Below, piece by piece: positions 1 through 8,778 of a stretch of 64,000 nucleotides of DNA. The translations under genes were made by a program, and so were the position numbers. The stretch comes from Candidatus Eremiobacteraceae bacterium (lineage in GTDB: Bacteria > Vulcanimicrobiota > Vulcanimicrobiia > Eremiobacterales > Eremiobacteraceae): the NCBI GenBank assembly GCA_035314825.1, contig DATFYX010000072.1, positions 113,755-177,754 of the forward strand. Reading direction: 5' to 3'. Below the pieces are notes generated by a model that worked only from the letters and a program-made list of their open reading frames with translations, had not been told where the DNA came from and did no database searches. Every line of letters begins with the position of its first letter. Position 1 is the stretch's first letter.

Positions 1-2
1 GA

Positions 3-269
3 GAGATCTTCGGACTGCGCGCCGGGCGCGACCCGGTTCCGGTCACCGCCCCGAGCCGCTTCCCGCGCCGGCTCGGCGCCACCGGCATCCGGCTGCTCGG
101 TCCGTTTTACACGTTGATCGGCGAGCTGCTGGACCATCTGGCCGGCAAACCGTCAAGCGTGCCGACGTTCGAAGACGGCTTGAAGGTGCAAGAAGTGCTC
201 GATGCCGCGCGCCAAGCGGCCCGTTCCGGACGCGCCGTGCGCCTCACCAAGGCGAGGAGACGTTCATGA
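3..269 (+). CDS. Gfo/Idh/MocA-type oxidoreductase, C-terminal end (partial)
   Basis: The frame is open from the window edge and ends in TGA, giving 88 residues of a protein that begins outside the window. The tail reads PTFEDGLKVQEVLDAA and then an Arg/Gly-rich AR-SGRAV stretch. This is the typical last helix of Gfo/Idh/MocA NAD(P)-dependent sugar or inositol oxidoreductases, where an SFEDGLRVQ-like motif closes the C-terminal domain. The Rossmann domain is not in the window, so substrate and cofactor cannot be judged. Its stop overlaps the ATG of the next gene as ATGA, so the two are probably translationally coupled. Confidence 0.65.
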   Translation, partial: EIFGLRAGRDPVPVTAPSRFPRRLGATGIRLLGPFYTLIGELLDHLAGKPSSVPTFEDGLKVQEVLDAARQAARSGRAVRLTKARRRS

Positions 270-913
270 CCCTAGACCATGCGCTCGGTCCGGATTTCGA
301 GTATCTTCGGCGCCTCCACGGCGAACCGGACACGCTCATGCGGGAGCTGGAAGAGCGCGGCGAGCGCGAAGGCATCCCGATCGTCTCGCGCGAGGTCGGC
401 GAGTTTCTGTCCGTGATGGTCAGCGCGATGCTGGCGGGGAACATCTTGGAGGTCGGCACCGCGTACGGGTGCTCGACGCTGTGGATGGCGCGCGCGCAAC
501 CCGAAACCGGCCGCATCTGGACGATCGATCCGGACGTCGCCCGTACCGACATCGCGCGCGACTTCTTCGCGCGCGCGGGCGTCGCCGATCGCATCGAGAT
601 ATTCAATCAGCCCGCGCTCGACGTCATGGGGCGGCTGCCCAAGAACATCTACGACATCGTGCTGCTCGACGCGCTCAAAGAGGAATATTCGGCGTATCTC
701 AAGCTCGCGGTGCCGCTCGTGAAGCATTCCGGCCTTATCATCGTGGACAATCTGCTATGGCACCACAAGGCGGCAGCGCCCGCGCAAAAAGACGACGACG
801 CGCCGACGACGGCGATCCGCGCGTTCAACCAAGAGTTCTTGCACCACCCTGCGCTCAGGGCGACGATTCTGCCGCTGGGCGACGGCGTCGGGGTGGGCGC
901 AAAGATCGCATGA
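266..913 (+). CDS. SAM-dependent O-methyltransferase (family 3, catechol/caffeoyl-CoA type)
   Basis: This 215-residue protein has the family-3 O-methyltransferase layout. The SAM-binding loop ILEVGTAYGCSTLWMA lies near residues 60-75. The acidic residue for the SAM ribose follows in WTIDPD. LLDA and VDNLLW supply the usual Asp and Asp-Asn ligands for a divalent metal. Such enzymes methylate a hydroxyl on a small aromatic or related acceptor in the cytoplasm; the acceptor here is unknown. The ATG overlaps the stop of the upstream oxidoreductase by four bases, which suggests one transcript. Class I fold with metal ligands intact, so probably active. Confidence 0.85.
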   Translation: MTLDHALGPDFEYLRRLHGEPDTLMRELEERGEREGIPIVSREVGEFLSVMVSAMLAGNILEVGTAYGCSTLWMARAQPETGRIWTIDPDVARTDIARDFFARAGVADRIEIFNQPALDVMGRLPKNIYDIVLLDALKEEYSAYLKLAVPLVKHSGLIIVDNLLWHHKAAAPAQKDDDAPTTAIRAFNQEFLHHPALRATILPLGDGVGVGAKIA

Positions 914-923
914 GGAACCGGCC

Positions 924-1991
924 ATGAGAATGCCTCGCTTCATCCTTCTATCACTTGCGCTCGCCGGCATGGCGATCGCGTCGCTCTCCAGCCCGCGCGA
1001 CAGCCACGCGGCGGACGTCACCCCGCGCCAGCTCATGACGGTCGCGGCGCCGATCGCCGTGCCGCGCGCCATCGGGCATTTCGAACAGCTGGCCGTCGAC
1101 GACAAGTACCGGCGCCTGCTCGCGGTGCACACCAGCAGCAACGAAATGCTGGTGATCAATCTCGAAAGCGGCGAGGTGGAGCGCCGCGTCACCGTCGGAC
1201 CCGGTTACGGGGTCGCGGTGGACGTCTACGACGGCAAGATCTTCGTGGGCACGTCCGACGGCTATGTCTCCCAGCTCAACCGGCGCTGGCTGGTCGAGAA
1301 CCAACGCATCTATACGAACGGACCCGTCGGCGCGACCGCATTCGATCCGAAGAACGGCAAACTCTACGCGGCGCATGCGGATGGCGCTGAGGATTGGGTG
1401 ATCGCGGGCAAGACCGATAAGCTGGCGCAGTTCCCCGTAGCGGTCCCCAAAGGACCCTCGACGATCGTCTACGATCCCGCGACCGACAAGCTCTACCAGA
1501 ACATCACGCCGGCCAGCTCCGTCGTCGTGATCGATCCCACGACCAACACGGTCAGCGCGACCTGGACGCTCGGCCAGGCCACGGAGCCCCAGGGTCTGGC
1601 GATCGACAGCAAAGGCAAGCGGCTGTTCAGCGCAGGCAGCAACGGCAAGCTCGCCGTGCTCGACCTGACCAGCGGGCAAGTGACCCAGACGATCGACATC
1701 CCGCCGCGTACGGACCAGATCGCGTACGACCCCGTGCTCAACAAGCTGTACTGCGCGAGCGGCACGGGCCTGCTCACCATCATCGGCGATAACGGCGAGG
1801 CCTTCGACCGTATCGGCGACGTCACCATCCCCCGCGGCGCGCACACGCTGGCGATCGATGCGAAGACGCACAACGTGTGGATCGCGTACGGCGGCGATCA
1901 GAACGACTACGTGGTCAAGCTCTCACCGCCGGCGTCACCGTCGCCCTCGCCGCCGCCTGCGACACCGACGCCCGCGCCATCGTCGTCCTAG
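924..1991 (+). CDS. Exported YncE-like beta-propeller protein
   Basis: A 355-residue protein with an N-terminal signal peptide (basic start, hydrophobic stretch, cleavage near SHAA at about residues 27-30). The body is built of repeated blades of the form YDPATDKLYQN and IDSKGKRLFSAG, the pattern of YncE/NHL-like seven-bladed propellers. It ends in a Pro/Ser/Thr-rich tail of about 25 residues, consistent with a cell-wall or surface location. There are no obvious catalytic residues; propellers of this kind bind ligands or other proteins. It follows the methyltransferase by 10 bases and is likely in the same transcript. Specific role unknown. Confidence 0.7.
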   Translation: MRMPRFILLSLALAGMAIASLSSPRDSHAADVTPRQLMTVAAPIAVPRAIGHFEQLAVDDKYRRLLAVHTSSNEMLVINLESGEVERRVTVGPGYGVAVDVYDGKIFVGTSDGYVSQLNRRWLVENQRIYTNGPVGATAFDPKNGKLYAAHADGAEDWVIAGKTDKLAQFPVAVPKGPSTIVYDPATDKLYQNITPASSVVVIDPTTNTVSATWTLGQATEPQGLAIDSKGKRLFSAGSNGKLAVLDLTSGQVTQTIDIPPRTDQIAYDPVLNKLYCASGTGLLTIIGDNGEAFDRIGDVTIPRGAHTLAIDAKTHNVWIAYGGDQNDYVVKLSPPASPSPSPPPATPTPAPSSS

Positions 1992-2074
1992 GCTTTCTGC
2001 ACGTCGATTCGGGCAACGACGGTCGCTCCTTCTCACGCAAATCGAAGCTGTTTCACAGCTAATTCACACGCAAT

Positions 2075-2092
2075 GTGATAACGTCATATCAC
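2075..2092. promoter_or_regulatory. Inverted repeat, candidate operator upstream of the small helical protein gene
   Basis: GTGATA-N6-TATCAC is a perfect 6-bp-arm inverted repeat lying 25-42 bases before the start at 2117. It overlaps the place where a -10 element would lie (TGATAA at 2076-2081, with TTCACA at 2052-2057 as a weak -35, 18-base spacing). The position suits a repressor or activator site. No regulator can be named from the sequence. Confidence 0.35.
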
Positions 2093-2116
2093 CACCAATC
2101 CGATGAGGTGAAAGCT

Positions 2117-2503
2117 ATGAGTCAAGTCAATGTCAAAAGCCCGCTCGATCAGGCGCGTGAGAACGCACAGGCGTTCTATAAGAAGATCGAGGCGGCTACC
2201 GCCACGAACCACGCTCAGATACGCAGCAACCTCGAGAAGGTCAGCACCGACGCGCAGAAACTAGGGATCAATCTCAAGGCGCTTGGAGAGGAGCAGAAAG
2301 CTGACGCAAAGCTGCACCTCAAAGAGGCGCAACTAGCGTTTGAGGATACGGCCAAGCGGGCCAATGAAGCGCTCGCCGGGACCGACGCGGATCTTAAGAA
2401 AAAGAACCAAGCGGTCATCGGGCGCGCACGACAGGCCGTAGCGCATCTGAGCCAGGCCGTGGCCGCGCGCCGGGCCAGCACGACCAAACCATCGGCGAAC
2501 TAA
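2117..2503 (+). CDS. Small alpha-helical, lysine/alanine-rich protein of unknown function
   Basis: 128 residues, almost entirely predicted helix with heptad-like spacing, rich in Ala, Lys, Gln and Glu, with no cysteine and no signal peptide. The start is set by GAGGTGA six bases upstream; an in-frame ATG 42 bases earlier has no ribosome binding site. The composition resembles phasin-like or apolipoprotein-like coiled-coil proteins, but no family motif is visible. Its neighbour 23 bases downstream is a DUF1269-type stress protein, so a general stress role is an inference from context. An inverted repeat sits in its promoter region. Confidence 0.65.
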   Translation: MSQVNVKSPLDQARENAQAFYKKIEAATATNHAQIRSNLEKVSTDAQKLGINLKALGEEQKADAKLHLKEAQLAFEDTAKRANEALAGTDADLKKKNQAVIGRARQAVAHLSQAVAARRASTTKPSAN

Positions 2504-2526
2504 GGCGCCGCAGAGAGGGGAAGATC

Positions 2527-3084
2527 ATGGACAACTACATCGCCATCGTGTTCCCGAACGATGCAAAAGCCTACGACGGCCTTCACCAGCTATGGGGCCT
2601 GGACGGCAAGGGTGATGTCACCGTTCATGCCGCGGCGGTGATCCGTCGCGATGAATTCGGCAAGATCGATGTCGCCACCAAGGATACCGACATCGGGATG
2701 CGCACCATGGTCGGCGTTGGGATCGGTGCGCTGTTGGGCGCACTGGCTGGCCCAGCGGGCATTGCCACCGGCTCAGCGATCGGCGCAGCGGTCGGCGCTG
2801 GAGCCGCGGCCGGCGGCGCGATCGGCGTGACCGCCGACGCGATCAAAGCGGGCGAACAGGACGAAGCGTCCTTCGAAACGGGCTTCGTGCTGCCCAAGGG
2901 GCAGTCGGCCGTGCTCGCCGAGGTCTCGGAAGACTGGACCACGCCGGTTGACACGACGATGACGGGCTTGGGCGGCCGGGTCTTCCGGCGCGCGAAGAGC
3001 GACGTCAGAGACGATTCTTTGTTCAGCAGCGACTACGCGGCCTACATGTACCCGTACGATTACGATCCACATTTCTACGACTAG
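2527..3084 (+). CDS. DUF1269-like membrane-associated stress protein
   Basis: 185 residues. The N-terminal 60 residues look like a small alpha/beta domain. They are followed at about residues 58-105 by a Gly/Ala-rich segment (GVGIGALLGALAGPAG and a second GA-rich block) that could insert in or cross the membrane as a hairpin. The C-terminal domain carries LPKGQSAVLAEVSEDW, which matches the DUF1269 pattern. The tail is Tyr/Asp-rich. A strong AGAGAGGGGA ribosome site precedes the ATG. Function is unknown; family members are often linked to general stress. A strong hairpin follows the gene. Confidence 0.7.
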   Translation: MDNYIAIVFPNDAKAYDGLHQLWGLDGKGDVTVHAAAVIRRDEFGKIDVATKDTDIGMRTMVGVGIGALLGALAGPAGIATGSAIGAAVGAGAAAGGAIGVTADAIKAGEQDEASFETGFVLPKGQSAVLAEVSEDWTTPVDTTMTGLGGRVFRRAKSDVRDDSLFSSDYAAYMYPYDYDPHFYD

Positions 3085-3114
3085 TCTTGGCGATCGAAAG
3101 AATCGATCATACGG

Positions 3115-3142
3115 CGCGGCGCCCGGATTTCCGGGCGCCGCG
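3115..3142. terminator. Strong hairpin between convergent genes
   Basis: A perfect 12-bp stem (3115-3126 with 3131-3142) closes an ATTT loop. It lies between the plus-strand DUF1269 gene and the livF stop on the minus strand. There is no T-run on either side, so it may stop or protect both transcripts without being a classical Rho-independent terminator. Confidence 0.6.
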
Positions 3143-3143
3143 G

Positions 3144-3856
<713 letters not shown>

Positions 3857-3860
<4 letters not shown>

Positions 3861-4624
3861 GCGCCTTTGCCGAGGTACGCTTCGATGACGCGCGGGTCGC
3901 GGCGCACGAGCTCCGGTTCGCCCTCGCTGATCTTTTCTCCGTAATCCAGCACGGTCACGCGATCCGAGATCCCCATGACCAAGCGCATGTCGTGTTCGAT
4001 CAGCAGCACCGTGACGCCGCGGTCGCGGATGGAACGCACCAATGCCATGAGGTCGCGCTTCTCCGACGGGTTTGCGCCGGCGGCCGGTTCATCGAGCAGC
4101 AGCAGCTGCGGTTGCGGGCCCAGCGCACGCGCTATCTCGAGCCGCCGCTGCATTCCATAGGGAAGGTTGCGCGCCCACTCGTGCGCATAGGACGTCAGCC
4201 CGACGAACTCGAGCAGCTCGCGCGCGCGCTCGGCCACGGCCTGTTCCTCGCGCTGCGCGCGGGGCGTGTGCAGCGCGTCGTCGAGCGGCGTGGCGTGCAT
4301 CTTGGTCTGCTGGCCGACCATCACGTTCTCGAGCACCGACATGAACGCGAACAGCCGGATGTTCTGGAACGTGCGCATGACGCCGGCCGCTGCGACCTCA
4401 AACGGCTTGCGTCCGACCAGCGATGCGCCGTCCAGACTGATGGAGCCCGCGCTCGGCATGTAGATGCCCGTGATCACGTTGAACACGGTGGATTTGCCGG
4501 CGCCATTGGGGCCGATGAGACTCGCGATCGAGCCGCGTTCCACGTGCAGCGTGAGATCCTTGACCGCGGTGAGGCCGCCGAAGCGCTTGGTCAGACCCTC
4601 GATCGCGAGCAGCGGCGCGCTCAT
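3857..4624 (-). CDS. livG: Branched-chain amino acid/amide ABC transporter ATP-binding protein LivG
   Basis: 255 residues with Walker A GPNGAGKST at about 38-46, the family-typical signature PYGMQRRLEIARAL, Walker B LLLLDEPAAGAN and H-loop LIEHDM. The insert of about 25 residues before the signature, including a TPRAQREE helix, is normal for LivG. Partner of LivF in the cytoplasmic ATPase. Both ends overlap neighbours by four bases (livM stop upstream, livF start downstream), which favours equimolar translation. Confidence 0.93.
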
Positions 4625-5724
4625 TCGGTGCCTGCGGCCGCGGCGGATTCCGCGGGCTGCGCGTGATGCAGCTCGGCGCGGCGCGACGCATTGGAGATGA
4701 GCCCCTCGGGCCGGAACAGCATCACGAGCACGAGGATCAGACCGTAGATGATGTAGTGCAGGTCGGCGTTCTGAATCGCGTCGTTGTGCAGCGCCGCTCC
4801 CAGGGCGTGCGTCCAGTTGGTGATCTGCGGCAGCACCATGAAGTTGAGCAGCGCGAGGAGCAGCCCGCCGATGAACGCGCCCAGCAGGCTGCCCATGCCG
4901 CCGAGCACGATGGCCGACAGGATCGTGACGGACACGGAGAAGTTGAACTCATCCGGGCTGATGAGCGTCAGCTTCGCGGCGTAGATGCAGCCGGCCAATC
5001 CTGCGAACGAGGCGCCCATGGCGAACGCCAGCAGCTTGGTCGTGACGGGGTTGACCCCCATATGCGTCGCGGCGAGCTCGTCCTCGCGGATCGCCATCCA
5101 CGCGCGGCCGAGGCGCGAACGCTTCAGGTTGTTGAGCAGCACGATCGCGATGAGGATGACGACGACGTACAGATAGTAATACGGAATGGGATTGAAGCCG
5201 AAGTGATAGCCGAAGAACACCGGCTGATCGACGTTGGAGATGCCGTTGGGCCCGCCGGTGTACTTGTCGAGGTTGAGGAACACCTGCGGCACGATCTCGC
5301 CGAAACCCAGCGTGACGATCGCGAGATAGTCGCCGCGCAGGCGCAGCGTGGGCGCGCCCAGGATCAGGCCGAAAAGCGCGGCGACGCATGCGCTCATGAA
5401 CAGCATCGGCCAGAAGTTGAAATGCAGGTTGAACTGCGTGGAGGCGACCATCGCGTAGGTATAGGCGCCGATCGCGAAAAACGCGGCGTAGCCCAGATCG
5501 AGCAGACCCGCGAAGCCCACCACGATGTTCAATCCGAACACCAACAGAAGGAAGTAGCCGGCGTCCGCCACGGCTGAGATGTGGCCCGCATTGCGGTCGA
5601 TAAGCGGGAAGAACGCGAACAGCGCGATGACCGCGACCAGTCCGGCGGCCTGCAGCGGCGAGACGTCGCCGAACCCCAACGGAAGCCGGACGCGCCGACG
5701 GTCGAATGAATGCGACCGCTCCAT
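4621..5724 (-). CDS. livM: Branched-chain amino acid/amide ABC transporter permease LivM
   Basis: 367 residues from the ATG at 5724, which overlaps the livH stop as ATGA. The open frame continues about 100 codons further into livH, but that part is Arg/His-rich antisense-like sequence and is rejected. The protein has eight to ten hydrophobic segments and the LivM hallmark LRGDYLAIVTLGFGEI in the EAA-like region. The first nine residues, MERSHSFDR, are encoded by one copy of the 25-bp palindromic repeat described separately, so the repeat supplies the start codon. C-terminal tail is cytoplasmic and polar. Confidence 0.92.
   Translation of the reverse strand: MERSHSFDRRRVRLPLGFGDVSPLQAAGLVAVIALFAFFPLIDRNAGHISAVADAGYFLLLVFGLNIVVGFAGLLDLGYAAFFAIGAYTYAMVASTQFNLHFNFWPMLFMSACVAALFGLILGAPTLRLRGDYLAIVTLGFGEIVPQVFLNLDKYTGGPNGISNVDQPVFFGYHFGFNPIPYYYLYVVVILIAIVLLNNLKRSRLGRAWMAIREDELAATHMGVNPVTTKLLAFAMGASFAGLAGCIYAAKLTLISPDEFNFSVSVTILSAIVLGGMGSLLGAFIGGLLLALLNFMVLPQITNWTHALGAALHNDAIQNADLHYIIYGLILVLVMLFRPEGLISNASRRAELHHAQPAESAAAAGTE
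5700..5724. repeat. Palindromic 25-bp repeat, copy A (start of livM)
   Basis: GGTCGAAT-GA-ATGCGACC followed by GCTCCAT. Read on the minus strand, the CAT is the livM start codon and the palindrome encodes residues 2-9. It matches copy B (47910-47934) at 23 of 25 positions and differs from the perfect palindrome of copy C1 by one base in the right arm. Confidence 0.75.
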
Positions 5725-6644
5725 CAGACCTTCTCCGGCAATTGTTCGCCCAGCAAGCCGGCCGGGCGGAATACCAAGATCAGCACCAAGATCGAGAAGA
5801 CGACCACGTTGGTCCACTGGTCGGAGATGTAGCCTGAGGTGAACGCCTCGACGATGCCGATCAAGAACCCGCCCAGCATGGCGCCGGCGATGTTGCCGAT
5901 GCCGCCCAGCACCGCCGCGGTGAATGCTTTGAGGCCGGCCTGATAGCCGTTGGTGAACATCGTCGTGCCGAAATACATGCCGGAGATGAAGCCGGCGACG
6001 CCCGCAAGCGCCGACCCGATGAAGAACGTCCACGCGATCGTCGAGTTGACGTTGATGCCCATCAGCGCAGCGGCATCGCGGTCCTGTGCCGTGGCGCGCA
6101 TGGCCTTGCCGATCTTGGTGTTATAGATGAACAGCTGCAGCACGATCATCATCGCCACGCTCACCGCGACGACCAGCAGCTCGCGCGCGTCCACGTGCAC
6201 GCCGTTGAACGCGAACGTCGGGTTCGGCAAGAACTGCGGGAATGAGATCTCCGATGGGCCTTTCCAGTTGCGCATGATGCCTTGCAGCAGGAACGACACG
6301 CCGATCGCCGTGATGAGCGGCGCCAGGCGCGGCGCGTTGCGCAGCCGGCGATACGCCAGGCGCTCGATGAGCACCCCGATGACCCCGCACAGCAGCGCCG
6401 CAAGCGCGATGACCAGCAGTGCGATGAGCGCGCCTTGCCAGCCGCCGATCACGTGGCCGCCCTCCGCGACGCCGATGGCTGCAAGAATCGCGATGCATAG
6501 AAACGTCCCGAGCGTGTAGACGTCGCCGTGGGCGAAATTGATCAGCTCGACGATGCCGTACACCATGGTATAGCCTAAGGCGATGAGGGCGTACATCCCG
6601 CCTTGGGCTATGCCGTTGATGAGCTGTTGTAGGAAGTATGCCAA
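5724..6644 (-). CDS. livH: Branched-chain amino acid/amide ABC transporter permease LivH
   Basis: 306 residues, about eight transmembrane segments. It opens with the classic LivH N-terminus (QQLINGIAQGGMYALIALG and VELINFAHGDVY) and contains the permease loop RATAQDRDAAALMGI that contacts the ATPase. It forms the membrane channel with LivM. The gene lies 15 bases after the binding-protein gene and overlaps livM by four bases. Confidence 0.94.
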   Translation of the reverse strand: MAYFLQQLINGIAQGGMYALIALGYTMVYGIVELINFAHGDVYTLGTFLCIAILAAIGVAEGGHVIGGWQGALIALLVIALAALLCGVIGVLIERLAYRRLRNAPRLAPLITAIGVSFLLQGIMRNWKGPSEISFPQFLPNPTFAFNGVHVDARELLVVAVSVAMMIVLQLFIYNTKIGKAMRATAQDRDAAALMGINVNSTIAWTFFIGSALAGVAGFISGMYFGTTMFTNGYQAGLKAFTAAVLGGIGNIAGAMLGGFLIGIVEAFTSGYISDQWTNVVVFSILVLILVFRPAGLLGEQLPEKV

Positions 6645-6659
6645 CGCGGGCAGCCGCGG

Positions 6660-7910
6660 TTACGGTGTGCCCGCGAAGTTCTGCTGGGTCACGAAGACCC
6701 ACTTATCCTTGACGGCCTCGTAGAACGAGATGATGCGGTTGGTCGTGTCGCCGTTCGGGTCGAACGAGAACGTGCCGACGACGCTTGGGAAATCCTTGGT
6801 CTGGCGCAGCTGCTCGAGCACCTGCGTGCGCGTCGGCGCTTTGCCGCCGTTGGCTTTGATCGCCTCGCCGATCGCGTGGATGAGCACCGACGCCGCGGCA
6901 TACGCGTTGGCCGAATACGGCCCGACCGGCTGCTTGTACTCGGCTTGGTAGTCCGTGAGGAACCGCGCGGCCGCCGGCAGCTTGGCCGCATTGACCGACG
7001 CGACCGTCACCCAGACGTTGTCCGCGGTCGCGCCGGCGTCTTGCAAGAATTGGTTGTCGCTGATGCCGTCGGCTCCGGCGTACGGAATGGAGCCGAGGCC
7101 CGCGTCCGGCATCTGTTTGCGGATCAGTCCGCCCCCCGTCGACGTGTTGCCGCCGAAGAACACGATGTCGGGATGAGCGCTGGCGATGCGCGTCAGCAAC
7201 GCGTGGAAGTCCTGCTGGCCCTTGGTGATATGGTCGTGACCGAGCGACGTGCCGCCCAGCTTCTTGAACGCGCCCTCCCACTGATCGGCGACGCCCTTGC
7301 CGTAGGTCTCGTTATCGTCGACCACATACGCTTTGCGCGCCCCGAGTTTCGTGTACGCGTAGGTCGCGCCGGCGGGTCCCTGGATGTCGTCGGTCGTGCA
7401 CACGCGGAAGTAAGCGATCTGGTCCGGGTGGTCTTTGCGCATCGCCAGCGCATCCGGCCCCTTGGTGAGCGTCGGGTTGGTGTTCGACGGGCTGATGAGC
7501 GCGAGCAACAGGCTGTTGGAGAGCGGGATCTCGGCGCGCGCCACGTTGCTGTTGAACGGTCCGATAACGCCCAGCACGGCAGGATCCGCGCCGAACGATT
7601 CGATGTTCTTGGCTCCTTGCGCCGGATCGTGCACGCCGTTGACCGCGTCGTCGAGCACGTCGGCCTCAAACGTGAATCCGGGCACGACGTTCTTGGCGTT
7701 GGCCTGCTTGACCGCGAGTTCGGCGCCGTACTGCGTCGGCACGCCGATCGATGCGTCCGCACCCGACACGGGCAGATCGATGCCGATCTTGATGACGTTG
7801 CCCGCCGGTCCGGCTCCGCCGGTCGAGGTCGACGACGTCGAGGACTTTTGCGTGCAGCCGGTCACCAGGATGCCCGCAAGCGCTAATGCGATGACGAAAG
7901 GACGATGCAT
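6660..7910 (-). CDS. livK: ABC transporter substrate-binding lipoprotein (LivK/LivJ-type)
   Basis: 416 residues from ATG 7910, chosen because AAGGAG lies seven bases upstream and the following sequence is a lipoprotein signal (MHRPFVIALALAGILVTGC) with lipobox VTGC. Longer in-frame starts lack this. The rest is a two-lobed periplasmic-binding-protein type I fold (Peripla_BP_6): IGIDLPVSGADASIG opening, VIGPFNSNVARAEIPLSN, and YVVDDNETYGKGVADQWE. It delivers branched-chain amino acids or amides to LivHMGF. The ligand cannot be fixed from sequence. First gene of the operon; its promoter region overlaps the 5' part of the divergent NRDE gene region. Confidence 0.9.
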   Translation of the reverse strand: MHRPFVIALALAGILVTGCTQKSSTSSTSTGGAGPAGNVIKIGIDLPVSGADASIGVPTQYGAELAVKQANAKNVVPGFTFEADVLDDAVNGVHDPAQGAKNIESFGADPAVLGVIGPFNSNVARAEIPLSNSLLLALISPSNTNPTLTKGPDALAMRKDHPDQIAYFRVCTTDDIQGPAGATYAYTKLGARKAYVVDDNETYGKGVADQWEGAFKKLGGTSLGHDHITKGQQDFHALLTRIASAHPDIVFFGGNTSTGGGLIRKQMPDAGLGSIPYAGADGISDNQFLQDAGATADNVWVTVASVNAAKLPAAARFLTDYQAEYKQPVGPYSANAYAAASVLIHAIGEAIKANGGKAPTRTQVLEQLRQTKDFPSVVGTFSFDPNGDTTNRIISFYEAVKDKWVFVTQQNFAGTP

Positions 7911-8000
7911 GGAGCTCGCTCCTTGATGAAGGTACGAAACGAAAGCTTTGTCGGGTTCGCGAGCGGGAAAGTCGCTCCTTGCAGACCGAAGCGGACCTGC

Positions 8001-8774
8001 GTGTGCACGCTGCTCATCTGGAAGCACCAGCATCCCGAGTACCCGATCATCGTCGCCGCCAACCGCGACGAATTCGAAGGACGTCCGTCCACCGATCCGC
8101 TGCGGCTATGCGAACATCCGCTCGTCGTCGGCGGGCGCGACGAGGTCGCAGGCGGCACGTGGCTGGCGGTGTCTGAGCTCGGCGTCATCGTCGCGCTCAC
8201 GAATCGGCGCGGAGCTGGGCGGCACGACCCGGCCAAACGCTCGCGCGGGCAGTTGGTGCTCGAGCTCTCGGGCCTCGCGTCGGCGGCACGGATCGAAGAG
8301 CGCCTGCGCCTGGTCGACACAGCCGAATACAATCCATTCGTCTTCGTGGCGCTCGACCGCGACCGCGGCATCGCAGCGCACGCAGGCGACGACGGCCTGC
8401 GCGTCGCCTCGATGCCCGACGGGCTCCACGTGGTCACCAATTGGGAGATGGACGACGATCGTCATCCGAAATCGCGGCGCACCGCGCAGCTCGCTTCGTC
8501 GGTCGACATCGCCGTGGGCGAGCCCGAGTTGATCGATCGCTTGCACCGGCTGCTGGGCGACCACGCGCCTGGCGAGCGCGGCGACGACGGGGGCGTGTGC
8601 GTTCACCGCCCGCAGGAGCGATACGGCACGCGCTCCAGTGCGATCGTCACGCTCGCCAAGGGCGGCCCAGCACGCTTCTACTATGGCCGCGGACACGCGT
8701 GCGAAAATCGCATGCAAGACGTGTCCGCGCTGTTCCAAAGAGAAGATACATCCCGCGCTCGCGTCGAACGATAA
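8001..8774 (+). CDS. NRDE-family protein (TANGO2-like, predicted Ntn hydrolase)
   Basis: 257 residues if started at GTG 8001. That start places Cys at position 2 (MCTLLIW), where NRDE/TANGO2 proteins have their conserved N-terminal Cys. The ATG at 7905 would add 32 unrelated residues. The diagnostic AANRDEF motif is at about residues 18-24, followed by GGTWLAVSELG and a C-terminal YGTRSSAIVTL, all family features. The human homologue is implicated in lipid and ER/mitochondrial homeostasis; the bacterial role is not settled. It is divergent from the livK gene and five bases upstream of the Mrp gene. Confidence 0.8.
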   Translation: MCTLLIWKHQHPEYPIIVAANRDEFEGRPSTDPLRLCEHPLVVGGRDEVAGGTWLAVSELGVIVALTNRRGAGRHDPAKRSRGQLVLELSGLASAARIEERLRLVDTAEYNPFVFVALDRDRGIAAHAGDDGLRVASMPDGLHVVTNWEMDDDRHPKSRRTAQLASSVDIAVGEPELIDRLHRLLGDHAPGERGDDGGVCVHRPQERYGTRSSAIVTLAKGGPARFYYGRGHACENRMQDVSALFQREDTSRARVER

Positions 8775-8778
8775 AGCG

